From contig NZ_SHKY01000001.1 in the NCBI RefSeq assembly GCF_004217545.1, positions 3,162,001-3,226,000 of the forward strand: a stretch of DNA of 64,000 nucleotides, in the 5' to 3' direction. A program made the translations under genes and the position numbers. Each line of letters starts with the position of its first letter. The first letter of the stretch is position 1. The stretch is from Krasilnikovia cinnamomea. GTDB taxonomy: Bacteria > Actinomycetota > Actinomycetes > Mycobacteriales > Micromonosporaceae. Under the pieces are notes generated by a model. The model worked only from the letters and a program-made list of their open reading frames with translations, was not told the DNA's origin and searched no databases. Shown here piece by piece: positions 42,752 through 50,647 of the stretch.

Positions 42752-43399
42752 TCACGACTTCTGCTTGCCGCTGCGGGCCACCTCCGGGCCCTGCGGCAAC
42801 GTGCCGTTCTGTCCCGCTGTGTCGCTCTTCTGGTCGGCCGTCGGGGTCCGGTCCGGGGTGACCGGGCCGGTCACGGGTTCGGCCGGCTCGAACGCGGCGT
42901 CGTCCGCCCCGCCGATCGATTCCACCGCGGCGGCCATCGTAAGGTCCGGGTCGTATTCGTCCCATTGCGCGGCCTTGCGCCGACGGGCCAGGTAGGCGGC
43001 GCCCGCCCCCACGGCCACGCCCGCCATCGCCAGCCCCATCAGCTTCGACCGACGGTTCTTGGGCTTGCGGGTCATCCGCCCGGCGCGCTTGCGCACGTCG
43101 CGCCCGCTCTTACGGGCCTTCTTCGAGCCGTCCCTACCGGTCTGCCACAGGCTCTCGCCCGCGGCCGCGACCAGCGGCGTCAGGGTCGCCACGGTGCTCT
43201 CCCAGCTGGTCGTGGCGGTGTCGCGCGCCCTGGACGCGGCGGGCTGGACCCGGTCCTTGGCGGCGGAGAGCTTCGGTCCCATGGTCGCGCTGGTCTCCTG
43301 CGCGGCAAGGGCGGCCGCGCGCTTGAAGTGCTCGACACCCAGGCCGAGTTCCTGCTTCATCGTCGCGTTCCGGCGCTTGCGGCGCATCGTTGCGAACAC
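42752..43399 (-). CDS. DUF5324-like membrane-associated protein
   Basis: A 215-residue protein that resembles the actinobacterial DUF5324 family. It begins with a helical part (KQELGLGVEHFKRAAALAAQETSATMGPKLSAAKDRV, in part), has a strongly basic stretch (KKARKSGRDVRKRAGRMTRK), a single short hydrophobic segment (LMGLAMAGVAVGAGAAYLARRRK) and an acidic C-terminal tail. It is probably a cytoplasmic protein anchored by one helix. GTG at 43399 has a strong AGGAGGT eight bases upstream. It diverges from the cyclophilin gene and converges with eccB with 15 bases between. The function is unknown. Confidence 0.8.
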   Translation of the reverse strand: MFATMRRKRRNATMKQELGLGVEHFKRAAALAAQETSATMGPKLSAAKDRVQPAASRARDTATTSWESTVATLTPLVAAAGESLWQTGRDGSKKARKSGRDVRKRAGRMTRKPKNRRSKLMGLAMAGVAVGAGAAYLARRRKAAQWDEYDPDLTMAAAVESIGGADDAAFEPAEPVTGPVTPDRTPTADQKSDTAGQNGTLPQGPEVARSGKQKS

Positions 43400-43526
43400 C
43401 AGTGCCCACCTCCTGAGGGTTATCTCTAGGCCATGTTGCCTTCCCAGGTACCCCCGCGCATCCGGATCTGACACATGGGGCAGGATCCGAATTACGAAAC
43501 GAACTGTCCTACAAAGGGGAGTACCC

Positions 43527-44057
43527 GTGGCCCAGATGCTTTACGCCACTCTGCACACCAACCACGGCCCGATCCGGCTGCAGCTGTTCCCGGATCACGC
43601 GCCGGCGACCGTGCGCAACTTCGTGGAGCTCGCGGAGGGCACCAAGGAGTACACCGACCCGCGCACCGGCCAGAAGGGCAGCGGGCCGTACTACGACGGC
43701 ACGATCTCGCACCGGGTCATCGCCAATTTCATGATCCAGATGGGTGACCCGACCGGCACCGGCCGGGGCGGCCCGGGCTACCAGTTCGGGGACGAGTTCC
43801 ACCCCGAGCTGCACTTCGACCGGCCGTACCTGCTGGCGATGGCGAACGCGGGGCCGGGCACCAACGGCTCGCAGTTCTTCATCACGGTCTCGCCGACCCC
43901 GCACCTGAACCGGCGGCACACGATCTTCGGCCAGGTGGCCGACGAGCAGTCCGCCAAGGTCGTCGACTCCATCGCGACCACCGCGACGGGCCCGGGCGAC
44001 CGGCCCCGCGAGGACGTCGTGATCGAGCGCGTCGAGATCGAGCGCGTCGAGGGCTGA
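43527..44057 (+). CDS. Cyclophilin-type peptidyl-prolyl isomerase
   Basis: Catalyses proline cis-trans isomerisation to help protein folding. The 176-residue single-domain cyclophilin shows TNHGPIRLQLFPDHAPATVRNFVELA (in part), the active site Arg and Phe in SHRVIANFMIQMGDPTGTGRGGPGYQF (in part), and NGSQFFITVSPTPHLNRRHTIFGQV (in part). No signal peptide is seen, so it is cytoplasmic. GTG at 43527 has AAGGGGAG five bases upstream, which decides the start over upstream in-frame codons. Confidence 0.95.
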   Translation: MAQMLYATLHTNHGPIRLQLFPDHAPATVRNFVELAEGTKEYTDPRTGQKGSGPYYDGTISHRVIANFMIQMGDPTGTGRGGPGYQFGDEFHPELHFDRPYLLAMANAGPGTNGSQFFITVSPTPHLNRRHTIFGQVADEQSAKVVDSIATTATGPGDRPREDVVIERVEIERVEG

Positions 44058-44071
44058 TTACCCCGTCCGGG

Positions 44072-44077
44072 TACCGT
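44072..44077 (+). promoter_or_regulatory. -10 element of leaderless rhomboid promoter
   Basis: TACCGT, 7 bases, ATG at 44085. Confidence 0.55.
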
Positions 44078-44084
44078 TGTGGGC

Positions 44085-44996
44085 ATGAGTGACGTGCCCA
44101 CGACGGTCCCGGTCTGCTACCGCCACCCGTCGCGGGAGACGTACGTCCGGTGCACGCGGTGTGAGCGGCCGATCTGCCCCGATTGCATGAACGAGGCGTC
44201 GGTCGGCCACCAGTGCCCGGACTGCGTCGCACAGGGCAGGCGCAGTCAACGGTCCGCCCGCACCGCTTTCGGCGGCCGCGTCAACCGCGGCTCCTGGGTG
44301 GTCACCCGGACCCTGATCGGCATCAACGCCGCCGTCATGGTCCTGTCCATCGCGACCGGCGGCGCCGGCGCCGTGGCCGGCGGTGGCATGGGCGGCCTGT
44401 TCGGCGGCGGCACTCCGCTCACCGAGTGGGGCGCAGTGCTCGGCTACGCGGTGTACGGCCCGGCCGGCGACCTCGCCGAGCACGGCGTCGCGGCCGGGGA
44501 GTGGTATCGCCTGATCACCGCGATGTTCCTGCACTACGGCGTGCTGCACCTGCTGATGAACATGTACGCCCTGTGGATCCTCGGGCGGGAGCTGGAACGG
44601 CTGCTCGGCTCGGGCCGCTTCGCGGCGCTGTACCTGATCTCGGGGCTCGGCGGCAACGTCGCGGCGTACGCGTTCTCCGAGCCGGGCCAGATGACGGCGG
44701 GCGCCTCGACGGCGGTGTTCGGCCTCATGTCGGCCTTCTTCGTCATCCTCAGACGGCTGAATCTGAGCGTCGCGCCGATCCTGCCGGTCATCGTCATCAA
44801 CGTGGTCTTCACGTTCGCGGTGGCCGACGTCTCGGTCGCGGGCCATCTCGGCGGCCTCGCGACCGGTGCGGTCGTGGCCGCGATCTTGGCGTACGCGCCA
44901 CGGGACCGGCGCACGATGATCCAGGTGGTCGGCTGCTCGCTGGTGGTGCTGGCGCTGCTCGCCCTGGCCCTCTACCGGACCGCCGTGCTGCTCTGA
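44085..44996 (+). CDS. Rhomboid intramembrane serine protease with N-terminal zinc finger
   Basis: Cleaves membrane proteins inside the bilayer. The 303-residue protein starts with a B-box-type zinc finger (CYRHPSRETYVRCTRCERPICPDCMNEASVGHQCPDC, in part; about residues 11-48), which is common in actinobacterial rhomboids. Six or seven membrane helices follow. The catalytic pair is Ser in GASTAVFGLMSAFF (about 208) and His in VAGHLGGLATGAVV (about 253); the LHYGVLHLLMNMYALWILGRELE loop and HxxxN are also conserved. ATG at 44085 follows TACCGT by 7 bases. Its end overlaps the end of the convergent PH-like gene by 25 bases. Confidence 0.94.
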   Translation: MSDVPTTVPVCYRHPSRETYVRCTRCERPICPDCMNEASVGHQCPDCVAQGRRSQRSARTAFGGRVNRGSWVVTRTLIGINAAVMVLSIATGGAGAVAGGGMGGLFGGGTPLTEWGAVLGYAVYGPAGDLAEHGVAAGEWYRLITAMFLHYGVLHLLMNMYALWILGRELERLLGSGRFAALYLISGLGGNVAAYAFSEPGQMTAGASTAVFGLMSAFFVILRRLNLSVAPILPVIVINVVFTFAVADVSVAGHLGGLATGAVVAAILAYAPRDRRTMIQVVGCSLVVLALLALALYRTAVLL

Positions 44997-45412
44997 CCCG
45001 CCGCGCCGGTACGCAGCGCGGCCAGCGCCTGCGCCACCTCGTCCGGCGGCGCGCCCAACTGGTGCTCGCTGAACAGGTACAGCGCGTCCCCGGCGTCCAC
45101 CTCCAGCAGTTCGCTGCGCAGGCCGAGGCGCTGGCGGCGGTCCACCCGGACCCGTTCGATCGCCGCCCACTCCAGGCGGCGACGGCGCGCGAAGCCGGTG
45201 ACCACGGTGACGCCGTCCGCGTCGGCTGCCAGCCGTGCCGGGGCGATCAGGTCGGACAGGGCCCAGCCGCACAGGCCCGCCGCCGTGGCCCCGGCCAGCA
45301 CCCACCGCACCGGGTCGTCGCGGCCGAACGCCAGGACCAGCACGCACACGGCGACCGCGCCGAGCACCTTAGTGACCGGTAGGACGGGCTTCACATGCCA
45401 GTGCTGGGGCAT
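44972..45412 (-). CDS. PH-domain-like membrane protein
   Basis: A 146-residue protein with two membrane helices near the N-terminus (VLGAVAVCVLVLAFG and WVLAGATAAGLCGWALSDLIAP) and a small beta-rich C-terminal domain with ADGVTVVTGFARRRRLEWAAIERVRVDRRQRLGLRSELLEV (in part). This matches the bacterial PH (bPH) proteins that sit at the inner membrane face; their role is unknown. ATG at 45412 is preceded by CATAGT and 6 bases, a weak leaderless pattern. The gene converges on and overlaps the rhomboid gene end and diverges from the thiolase gene. Confidence 0.82.
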   Translation of the reverse strand: MPQHWHVKPVLPVTKVLGAVAVCVLVLAFGRDDPVRWVLAGATAAGLCGWALSDLIAPARLAADADGVTVVTGFARRRRLEWAAIERVRVDRRQRLGLRSELLEVDAGDALYLFSEHQLGAPPDEVAQALAALRTGAAGQSSTAVR

Positions 45413-45435
45413 GGTCCCACTATGACAGCCCGGCG

Positions 45436-45441
45436 TACCGT
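45436..45441 (+). promoter_or_regulatory. -10 element of leaderless thiolase promoter
   Basis: TACCGT, 7 bases, ATG at 45449; it supports this ATG over the upstream ATG at 45422. Confidence 0.55.
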
Positions 45442-45448
45442 CGGCGGT

Positions 45449-46579
45449 ATGCGTGATGCGGTGATCGTCGGGGCGGTGCGGACCCCGGTCGGCCGGCGGA
45501 ACGGCGGGCTGTCGGAGATCCACCCGGTCGACCTGTCGGCCCATGTCCTGCGGGCCCTGGCCGAGCGCGGCGGCTTCAACCCGGCCGACGTCGAGGATGT
45601 GGTCTGGGGCTGCGTCTCGCAGGTCGGCGAGCAGTCGTGGAACGTGGCCCGCAACGCGGTGCTGGCCGCCGGATGGCCGGAGTCGGTGCCCGGCACGACC
45701 CTGGACCGCCAGTGCGGCTCCAGCCAGCAGGCGGTCCACTTCGCGGCCGCGACGGTGCTCAGCGGCCAGGCGGACCTGGTCGTGGCGGGCGGCGTGGAGT
45801 CCATGAGCCGGGTGCCGATGGGCTCCAGCGCCCTGGATCGCGATCCGTACGGCCCCGCGGTCCGCGCCCGCTACGGGGTGGACGGCTTCAACCAGGGCGT
45901 CGGCGCCGAGCTGATGGCCTCGCGGTGGGGCTTCACCCGGACCCAGCTCGACGAGTACGCGCTGGCCAGCCACGCCGCCGCCGCGAAGGCGCAGGACGCG
46001 GGGGAGTTCGACGTCGAAGTGGTGCCGGTCGGCGAGGTGACCCGGGACGAGGGGATCCGCCGCGACACGACGCTGGAGAAGCTGGCGGGTCTGAAGACCC
46101 CGTTCCGCGCCGACGGGGTGGTGACCGCCGGGTCCGCCTCGCAGATCTCCGACGGTGCGGCGGCGCTGGCGGTGACGACCTCGCGCTGGGCGGCCGCGCA
46201 CGGCCTGCGCCCGCTGGCCCGCATCCACACCGCGGTGGTCGCCGCCGACGACCCGGTGATCATGCTGACCGCGCCCATCCCGGCCACCGCGAAGGCGTTG
46301 GAGCGGGCGGGACTCACCCTGGCCGACATCGGGGTGTACGAGGTGAACGAGGCGTTCGCGCCGGTGCCGCTGGCGTGGCTGGCGGAGACGGGCGCCGACG
46401 CGTCGCGGCTCAACCCGCGCGGCGGGGCGATCGCCCTCGGGCACCCGCTCGGCGCGTCCGGTGCCCGGATCATGACCACCATGCTGCACCACATGCGACA
46501 GTCCGAGATCCGGTACGGCCTGCAGACGATGTGCGAGGGCGGCGGAATGGCAAACGCCACTATCGTCGAGATTCTGTAA
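45449..46579 (+). CDS. Thiolase family acetyl-CoA C-acyltransferase
   Basis: Cleaves beta-ketoacyl-CoA (fatty acid oxidation) or condenses acetyl-CoA. The 376-residue enzyme has all thiolase residues: nucleophile Cys89 in DRQCGSSQQAVHFA, NEAFAPV, the catalytic His in GGAIALGHPLGASGARI, and the second Cys in MCEGGGMANATIVE. The start MRDAVIVGAVRTPVGRRNGGL is typical. No other beta-oxidation gene is adjacent, so the pathway direction is uncertain. It diverges from the PH-like gene. Confidence 0.94.
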   Translation: MRDAVIVGAVRTPVGRRNGGLSEIHPVDLSAHVLRALAERGGFNPADVEDVVWGCVSQVGEQSWNVARNAVLAAGWPESVPGTTLDRQCGSSQQAVHFAAATVLSGQADLVVAGGVESMSRVPMGSSALDRDPYGPAVRARYGVDGFNQGVGAELMASRWGFTRTQLDEYALASHAAAAKAQDAGEFDVEVVPVGEVTRDEGIRRDTTLEKLAGLKTPFRADGVVTAGSASQISDGAAALAVTTSRWAAAHGLRPLARIHTAVVAADDPVIMLTAPIPATAKALERAGLTLADIGVYEVNEAFAPVPLAWLAETGADASRLNPRGGAIALGHPLGASGARIMTTMLHHMRQSEIRYGLQTMCEGGGMANATIVEIL

Positions 46580-46637
46580 TTCGGTATTCATTGGCAGGTG
46601 GCCGCAGCTTTGCCCGGGGGACGCCGTTAGACGCCAC

Positions 46638-47108
46638 ATGGACGTGTTCTCCCGAACGTTCCTTCCCGCCGCCGCGGAAGCCGGTGTCGCCATCCCCACC
46701 GTGAGCCGGCACATGCCGATCCTTCGCCGCTGCGTCGAATCCGACGACGCCACGGTCCTGGTCTCCCGCTGCCTGCGCCCCGAGCACGCCATGTCCGGCG
46801 ACTTCCTGCTGCTGCTCACGTACCGCCGGCTGGTGGTCACGCAGGAGACCTGGGTGCTGCGCCGGCTGCGCCTGCACCTCAACGCGAACCTGCGCCATCT
46901 CAGCAACGTCACCTGGAACATCGATCTGCGCCGACACGCGGTCGACCTCGCGGCCACCGCGGTCGACGGCGTACGGGAACGCTTCCGCGTCCGGGTGGCC
47001 GAGCCGGACCACGTGTGGCGGGTGGAGTCCCTGCTGCGACACGTGTTCCGGGAACGCGCCGCGCAACCGGGCGGTGACCGCCCGGTCGCCGCCGCTGTCG
47101 GCGCGTAG
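46638..47108 (+). CDS. PH-like/GRAM-like small protein, function unknown
   Basis: A 156-residue cytoplasmic protein that I do not recognise by name. The middle, FLLLLTYRRLVVTQETWVLRRLRLHLNANLRHLSNVTWNIDL (in part), and the following strand and helix DGVRERFRVRVAEPDHVWRVESLLRHVFRER (in part) have the strand order and the final amphipathic helix of PH/GRAM-like folds seen in bacteria. No signal peptide or membrane helix. The ATG at 46638 lacks a clear ribosome-binding site. It follows the thiolase gene by 58 bases on the same strand. Confidence 0.65.
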   Translation: MDVFSRTFLPAAAEAGVAIPTVSRHMPILRRCVESDDATVLVSRCLRPEHAMSGDFLLLLTYRRLVVTQETWVLRRLRLHLNANLRHLSNVTWNIDLRRHAVDLAATAVDGVRERFRVRVAEPDHVWRVESLLRHVFRERAAQPGGDRPVAAAVGA

Positions 47109-47138
47109 TCAGTCGTTCCACGTGCGGTGCGAAAAGGC

Positions 47139-47155
47139 GCCTGTCCGAGCTGGAC
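47139..47155. promoter_or_regulatory. Small inverted repeat upstream of the subtilisin gene
   Basis: CTGTCC, 5 bases, GGACAG. It could be a short terminator for the PH-like gene or an operator for the subtilisin gene 130 bases downstream. Confidence 0.3.
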
Positions 47156-47286
47156 AGATATCGCTTCCGTCACCGTCGATCACAACGATCGCCCATTCCC
47201 GATAGAGTGCCCGCGCACCGTCGGCCTGGCGGGGCTCCAGGTCGGCACGGCTCAGCGTGCCGTGCGTACGGGGATAAAGGGCGACG

Positions 47287-49035
47287 ATGCGGATTTATCG
47301 GACGGGGACGGCGCTGCTGGTTTCGGCGCTGGCGTGGGGAATCGGCGCAGCGGCGCCCGCGGCGAGCGCCGACCCGGGCGCGGTGCGCCTCGTCGTCGGG
47401 TTCCGTTCCGGCGACGGCCTCGAGGGGTCCGCCCACCGCCTCGCCGCGGCCGGGCTCCGGCTCAAGGGCACGCAGCGGCTGGCGGCGAAGTTGCGGGCCC
47501 GCACCCTCACCGTGCCGGCCGGCGACGCGGCCCGGATCAAGGCGAGGCTCCAGGCGGACGGCAACGTGGCGTTCGTCGAGGTGAGCCGCAAGTTCTCCAA
47601 GCTCGACGTGACCCCCGACGACCCCCGTTTCACCGGGCAGAGCGAGCTCGGGCAGATTCACGTACCCGCCGCGTGGGAGACCACGACGGGCGCCGCGGGC
47701 ACCGTGGTCGCGGTCGTCGACACCGGTGTCACCCCCGTCGGTGACCTCGCCGGCGCGACGCTGCCGGGCTGGGACTTCGCGAACAACGACGCCGACCCGT
47801 CCGACGACGAGGGGCACGGCAGCGAGGTCGCCTCCGTCATCGCGGCACGCGGGAACAACGGCGCCGGGATCGCCGGTGTCTGCTGGCAGTGCCGGATTCT
47901 GCCGGTCAAGGTGCTGGACCACAAGGGCGAGGGCTTCGACGACAACATCGCCGACGGCATCGTGTACGCCGCGGACCACGGCGCGAAGGTGATCAACCTG
48001 TCGCTGGGTGCCCCGGGCGGCGCCAGCAGGCTGCTGCAGATGGCCACCGACTACGCCCGCGCGAAGGGCGCCGTGGTGATCGCCGCGGCGGGCAACGACG
48101 CGCTCCCGGAGATCAACTATCCGGCGGGTAACGCCGGGGTGCTCGCGGTCGGCGGCACCGACGCGGCCGGGAACCGGTTCGTGGTCAATGTCCCCGAGGC
48201 CGGCGACGTCGGCTCCAACTACGGTGCGAGCTGGGTCGACGTGGCCGCGCCGTTCTGTACGACCGCGCAGACCCGGACCGGCGGGTACGACACGTTCTGT
48301 GGCACCTCGGCCTCGACCCCGCTGGTGTCCGGTGTCGCCGCGCTCGTGAAGTCGCACGACCCGGCGGCCAACCTGTGGTCGGTGGAGCGCGCGCTGACCA
48401 GCACGGCGCAGCCGCTGTCCGACAACTGGCTCAGGTACGGCGAAGTCCGCGCCGACCGGGCCGTCCGGCTGCCGGTCGACCACACCGCGCCCACCGTCGG
48501 CGGCGCCACCCCCGCCAACAAGACCAAGTTCCGGGGCACCGTCACCGTCTCCGCGACGTCCGTGTCCGACAACGCCGGCGGTTCAGGCGTGGACCACGCC
48601 TCGCTGTACGCCGACGGCAAGTTCGTGGGTGCCGACTACAGCGCGCCGTTCTCGGTGAAGTACCGCAGCGGCAGCCGCAACGGCACGGTCAAGCTGCAGT
48701 GGAAGGTCTTCGACCGGGCCGGGAACGCGGCCACCTACAACCGCAACCTGGTCGCCGACAACCTGGCGCCGACCCTGAAGTGGAAGTCGGGGCCGGCGAA
48801 CAACAAGAAGGTCAGGGGCAAGGTCACCGTCAAGGCCAGCGCCAGCGACGCCGGCAGCGGCATCCTGCGGGTGGAGCTGTGGATCAACGGCAAGCTCGCC
48901 AAGTCGGATGCCAAGGCGGGCTACTCGTTCGTGGTCAACACCGCCAAGTATGGCAAGAAGATCAAGGTGCAGCTGCGGGCGCGCGACAAGGTCGGCAACC
49001 TCCGATCCAGCAGTACGCGTACCTGGAAGCGCTGA
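47287..49035 (+). CDS. Secreted subtilisin-like serine protease (S8) with C-terminal Ig-like repeats
   Basis: An exported protease of 582 residues. A signal peptide (about 1-28) is followed by an inhibitor-like propeptide (about 30-110), then the S8 domain with the catalytic triad Asp145 in AVVDTGVTP, His177 in DEGHGSEVA and Ser341 in FCGTSASTPLVSG, and the oxyanion Asn in AAAGNDALPE. Residues 400-582 form two Ig-like repeats (VDHTAPTVGGATPANKTKFRG and DNLAPTLKWKSGPANNKKVRG, in part) that may bind substrate or wall. There is no C-terminal membrane helix, so it is not a mycosin of the type VII system. ATG at 47287 has AAAGGG upstream. Confidence 0.95.
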   Translation: MRIYRTGTALLVSALAWGIGAAAPAASADPGAVRLVVGFRSGDGLEGSAHRLAAAGLRLKGTQRLAAKLRARTLTVPAGDAARIKARLQADGNVAFVEVSRKFSKLDVTPDDPRFTGQSELGQIHVPAAWETTTGAAGTVVAVVDTGVTPVGDLAGATLPGWDFANNDADPSDDEGHGSEVASVIAARGNNGAGIAGVCWQCRILPVKVLDHKGEGFDDNIADGIVYAADHGAKVINLSLGAPGGASRLLQMATDYARAKGAVVIAAAGNDALPEINYPAGNAGVLAVGGTDAAGNRFVVNVPEAGDVGSNYGASWVDVAAPFCTTAQTRTGGYDTFCGTSASTPLVSGVAALVKSHDPAANLWSVERALTSTAQPLSDNWLRYGEVRADRAVRLPVDHTAPTVGGATPANKTKFRGTVTVSATSVSDNAGGSGVDHASLYADGKFVGADYSAPFSVKYRSGSRNGTVKLQWKVFDRAGNAATYNRNLVADNLAPTLKWKSGPANNKKVRGKVTVKASASDAGSGILRVELWINGKLAKSDAKAGYSFVVNTAKYGKKIKVQLRARDKVGNLRSSSTRTWKR

Positions 49036-49041
49036 GGTCCG

Positions 49042-49070
49042 GCGGGCCCTCACTGTCAGTGAGGTCCCGC
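49042..49070 (+). terminator. Hairpin terminator after the subtilisin gene
   Basis: GCGGG and CCTCACTG pair with CAGTGAGG and CCCGC: a 13-bp stem with one C/T mismatch and a one-base centre, so a practical loop of a few bases. It begins 7 bases after the stop codon. Confidence 0.6.
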
Positions 49071-49247
49071 TCTCCTTGGGTCGAACGGCTACTCCGTAGC
49101 GTGATGATTTGGGCTCGGAGCGTCGCGGCGCCCCGCGCGGCGCCCTGAACCGGCGGTAACGCAGAGTGCTGCTTGAGGTTCAGTTGACCCAGACCCGGCA
49201 TCGTTTCCCGTGTCAAGCAAGCGGGAACGTTGAAGGGAAACCAAATC

Positions 49248-49997
49248 ATGAAGCTGTCGCGCCTGATCGCCACCGCGGGTGTGGCCCTGGCCGGCGCCCT
49301 CCTCGCCGCGCCGCAGGCGGCCTCGGCGGCCACGGCCGCTCAGGTGCCGGGTGCCCCGATGGGTGTGCAGCAGCTGCGCTCCGCGACCAGTGCCACCCAG
49401 ACCGAGGTGTTCTGGAAGCCGGCCACGTTCGCCACCCGCTACCGGGTCAAGGTTGTCGACGGGACCACCACGGTCGCGTCCTACCTGGTGCCGGCGACGC
49501 AGGCGGTCAACGCCAGCGGCCAGCACCACGTGACGGTGTCGACGCCGAACAAGTGCTCCGCGTACAAGATCACGGTGCGGGCGGAGGACGCGCTGGGTCA
49601 GGGCGCGGAGGTCGCGGTGACGGAGAAGTCGCTGGCGCCGACGATCGTGACCAAGGCGCGGGCGTTCCGGGGTACCGACCGGACCCGGGCGACGTTCGAG
49701 ATGGCCGTGCCGCAGTGGAAGGGCTACCTGGTTGCGGCGGGTGGCGGTGCCAAGGCGGACAACCTGTCGAAGCCGACCATCGCGGTCAACCTGCAGATGC
49801 AGCTGGTCCGGATCGCGGACAACAAGGTGATCTCCACGGCGACCGCCACGCAGACCGGCTGGACCACGGCGAAGTACTCCAAGATCTTCACCGGTCTGGA
49901 CGCCAAGCGGGCGTACGTGCTGAAGGTGACCACCGCGAACGGCTGGGGCAGCTGCGCCAAGCAGGACGGCAAAATCCTGCTCAACGCCGCCGCCTGA
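49248..49997 (+). CDS. Secreted fibronectin-type-III-like protein
   Basis: A 249-residue exported protein with a clear signal peptide (about 1-28, ending APQAASAAT). The body has two beta-sandwich-like halves. The first looks like fibronectin type III: PGAPMGVQQLRSATSATQTEVFWKPATFATRYRVKVVDG (in part), with KCSAYKITVRAEDALGQG as its last strands. The second half, with IAVNLQMQLVRIADNKVIS and YVLKVTTANGWGSCAKQDGK, is less clear. Two cysteines may form a disulfide. The start is ATG at 49248, with AAGGGA eight bases upstream, preferred over TTG 49230. No enzyme motif is visible; a wall-binding or adhesive role is possible. Confidence 0.78.
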   Translation: MKLSRLIATAGVALAGALLAAPQAASAATAAQVPGAPMGVQQLRSATSATQTEVFWKPATFATRYRVKVVDGTTTVASYLVPATQAVNASGQHHVTVSTPNKCSAYKITVRAEDALGQGAEVAVTEKSLAPTIVTKARAFRGTDRTRATFEMAVPQWKGYLVAAGGGAKADNLSKPTIAVNLQMQLVRIADNKVISTATATQTGWTTAKYSKIFTGLDAKRAYVLKVTTANGWGSCAKQDGKILLNAAA

Positions 49998-50005
49998 CCG
50001 CTCCC

Positions 50006-50056
50006 GGCGAAGGCCCCGTCAGCCCGCATTCCACGCGGGACGGCGGGGCCTTCGCC
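50006..50056 (+). terminator. Strong terminator between the secreted protein and sigma factor genes
   Basis: A 13-bp perfect stem (50006-50018 with 50044-50056, GGCGAAGGCCCCG) encloses a second stem CCCGC/GCGGG. It separates the secreted-protein transcript from the sigma factor gene. Confidence 0.8.
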
Positions 50057-50155
50057 ATGCACCGCCCGGCCCGCGTTTCCCTCGGAATCGAGGCAACCTC
50101 ACCGGGCGCCTGGCCGGTAATACTCTCCGACAGACCTTGACGGAGAGGCCCGGTA

Positions 50156-50647
50156 GTGACGTCAGAAGGTTTCAACGAATTCGTGGTGAGCCGGTCGACC
50201 CGGCTGCTGCGGTGCGCGTATCTACTCACCGGTGAATGGGCGGCCGCCGAGGATCTGCTGCAATCGTCGCTGGTCAAGGCCTGGTCGGCGTGGTCACGCA
50301 TCGAGGGCGACCCGGAGCCGTACGTCCGGCGCATCCTGGTGAACACCCAGGCGAGCTGGTGGCGCCGGCGCTGGCGCGCCGAACTGCCCAGCGCCGAACT
50401 TCCCGAGGTGGGCCAGCCGGGCCACGCGGACCGCGTCGACGATCGGGACCAGCTCTGGCAGGCGTTGCGCCGGCTGCCCACCCGGCAGCGGACCGTGCTC
50501 GTGCTGCGCTACTTCGAAAACCTGTCCGAGGCGGAGATCGCCGAGGCGATGGATTGCTCGCTCGGCACCGTAAAGAGCCAGGCCAGCCGCGCGCTGGCCA
50601 AGTTGCGACTCGACGACTCGCTGACCCTCGAAGGAGCGCTGCCATGA
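50156..50647 (+). CDS. SigE-family ECF RNA polymerase sigma factor
   Basis: A 163-residue extracytoplasmic-function sigma factor of the SigE-type family common in actinobacteria. Region 2 (about 10-75) has RCAYLLTGEWAAAEDLLQSSLVKAWSAW (in part), and region 4 (about 105-160) has LRRLPTRQRTVLVLRYFENLSEAEIAEAMDCSLGTVKSQASRALAKL (in part), with the helix-turn-helix at SEAEIAEAMDCSLGTVKSQ. GTG at 50156 has GGAGAGG upstream. It overlaps the next gene by four bases (ATGA), so that membrane protein is probably its regulator or anti-sigma partner. Confidence 0.95.
   Translation: MTSEGFNEFVVSRSTRLLRCAYLLTGEWAAAEDLLQSSLVKAWSAWSRIEGDPEPYVRRILVNTQASWWRRRWRAELPSAELPEVGQPGHADRVDDRDQLWQALRRLPTRQRTVLVLRYFENLSEAEIAEAMDCSLGTVKSQASRALAKLRLDDSLTLEGALP

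Noticed and set aside
47287..49035. Subtilisin gene considered as a type VII mycosin, since eccB lies 5 kb away
   Set aside because: It lacks the C-terminal membrane helix of mycosins and carries Ig-like repeats instead.
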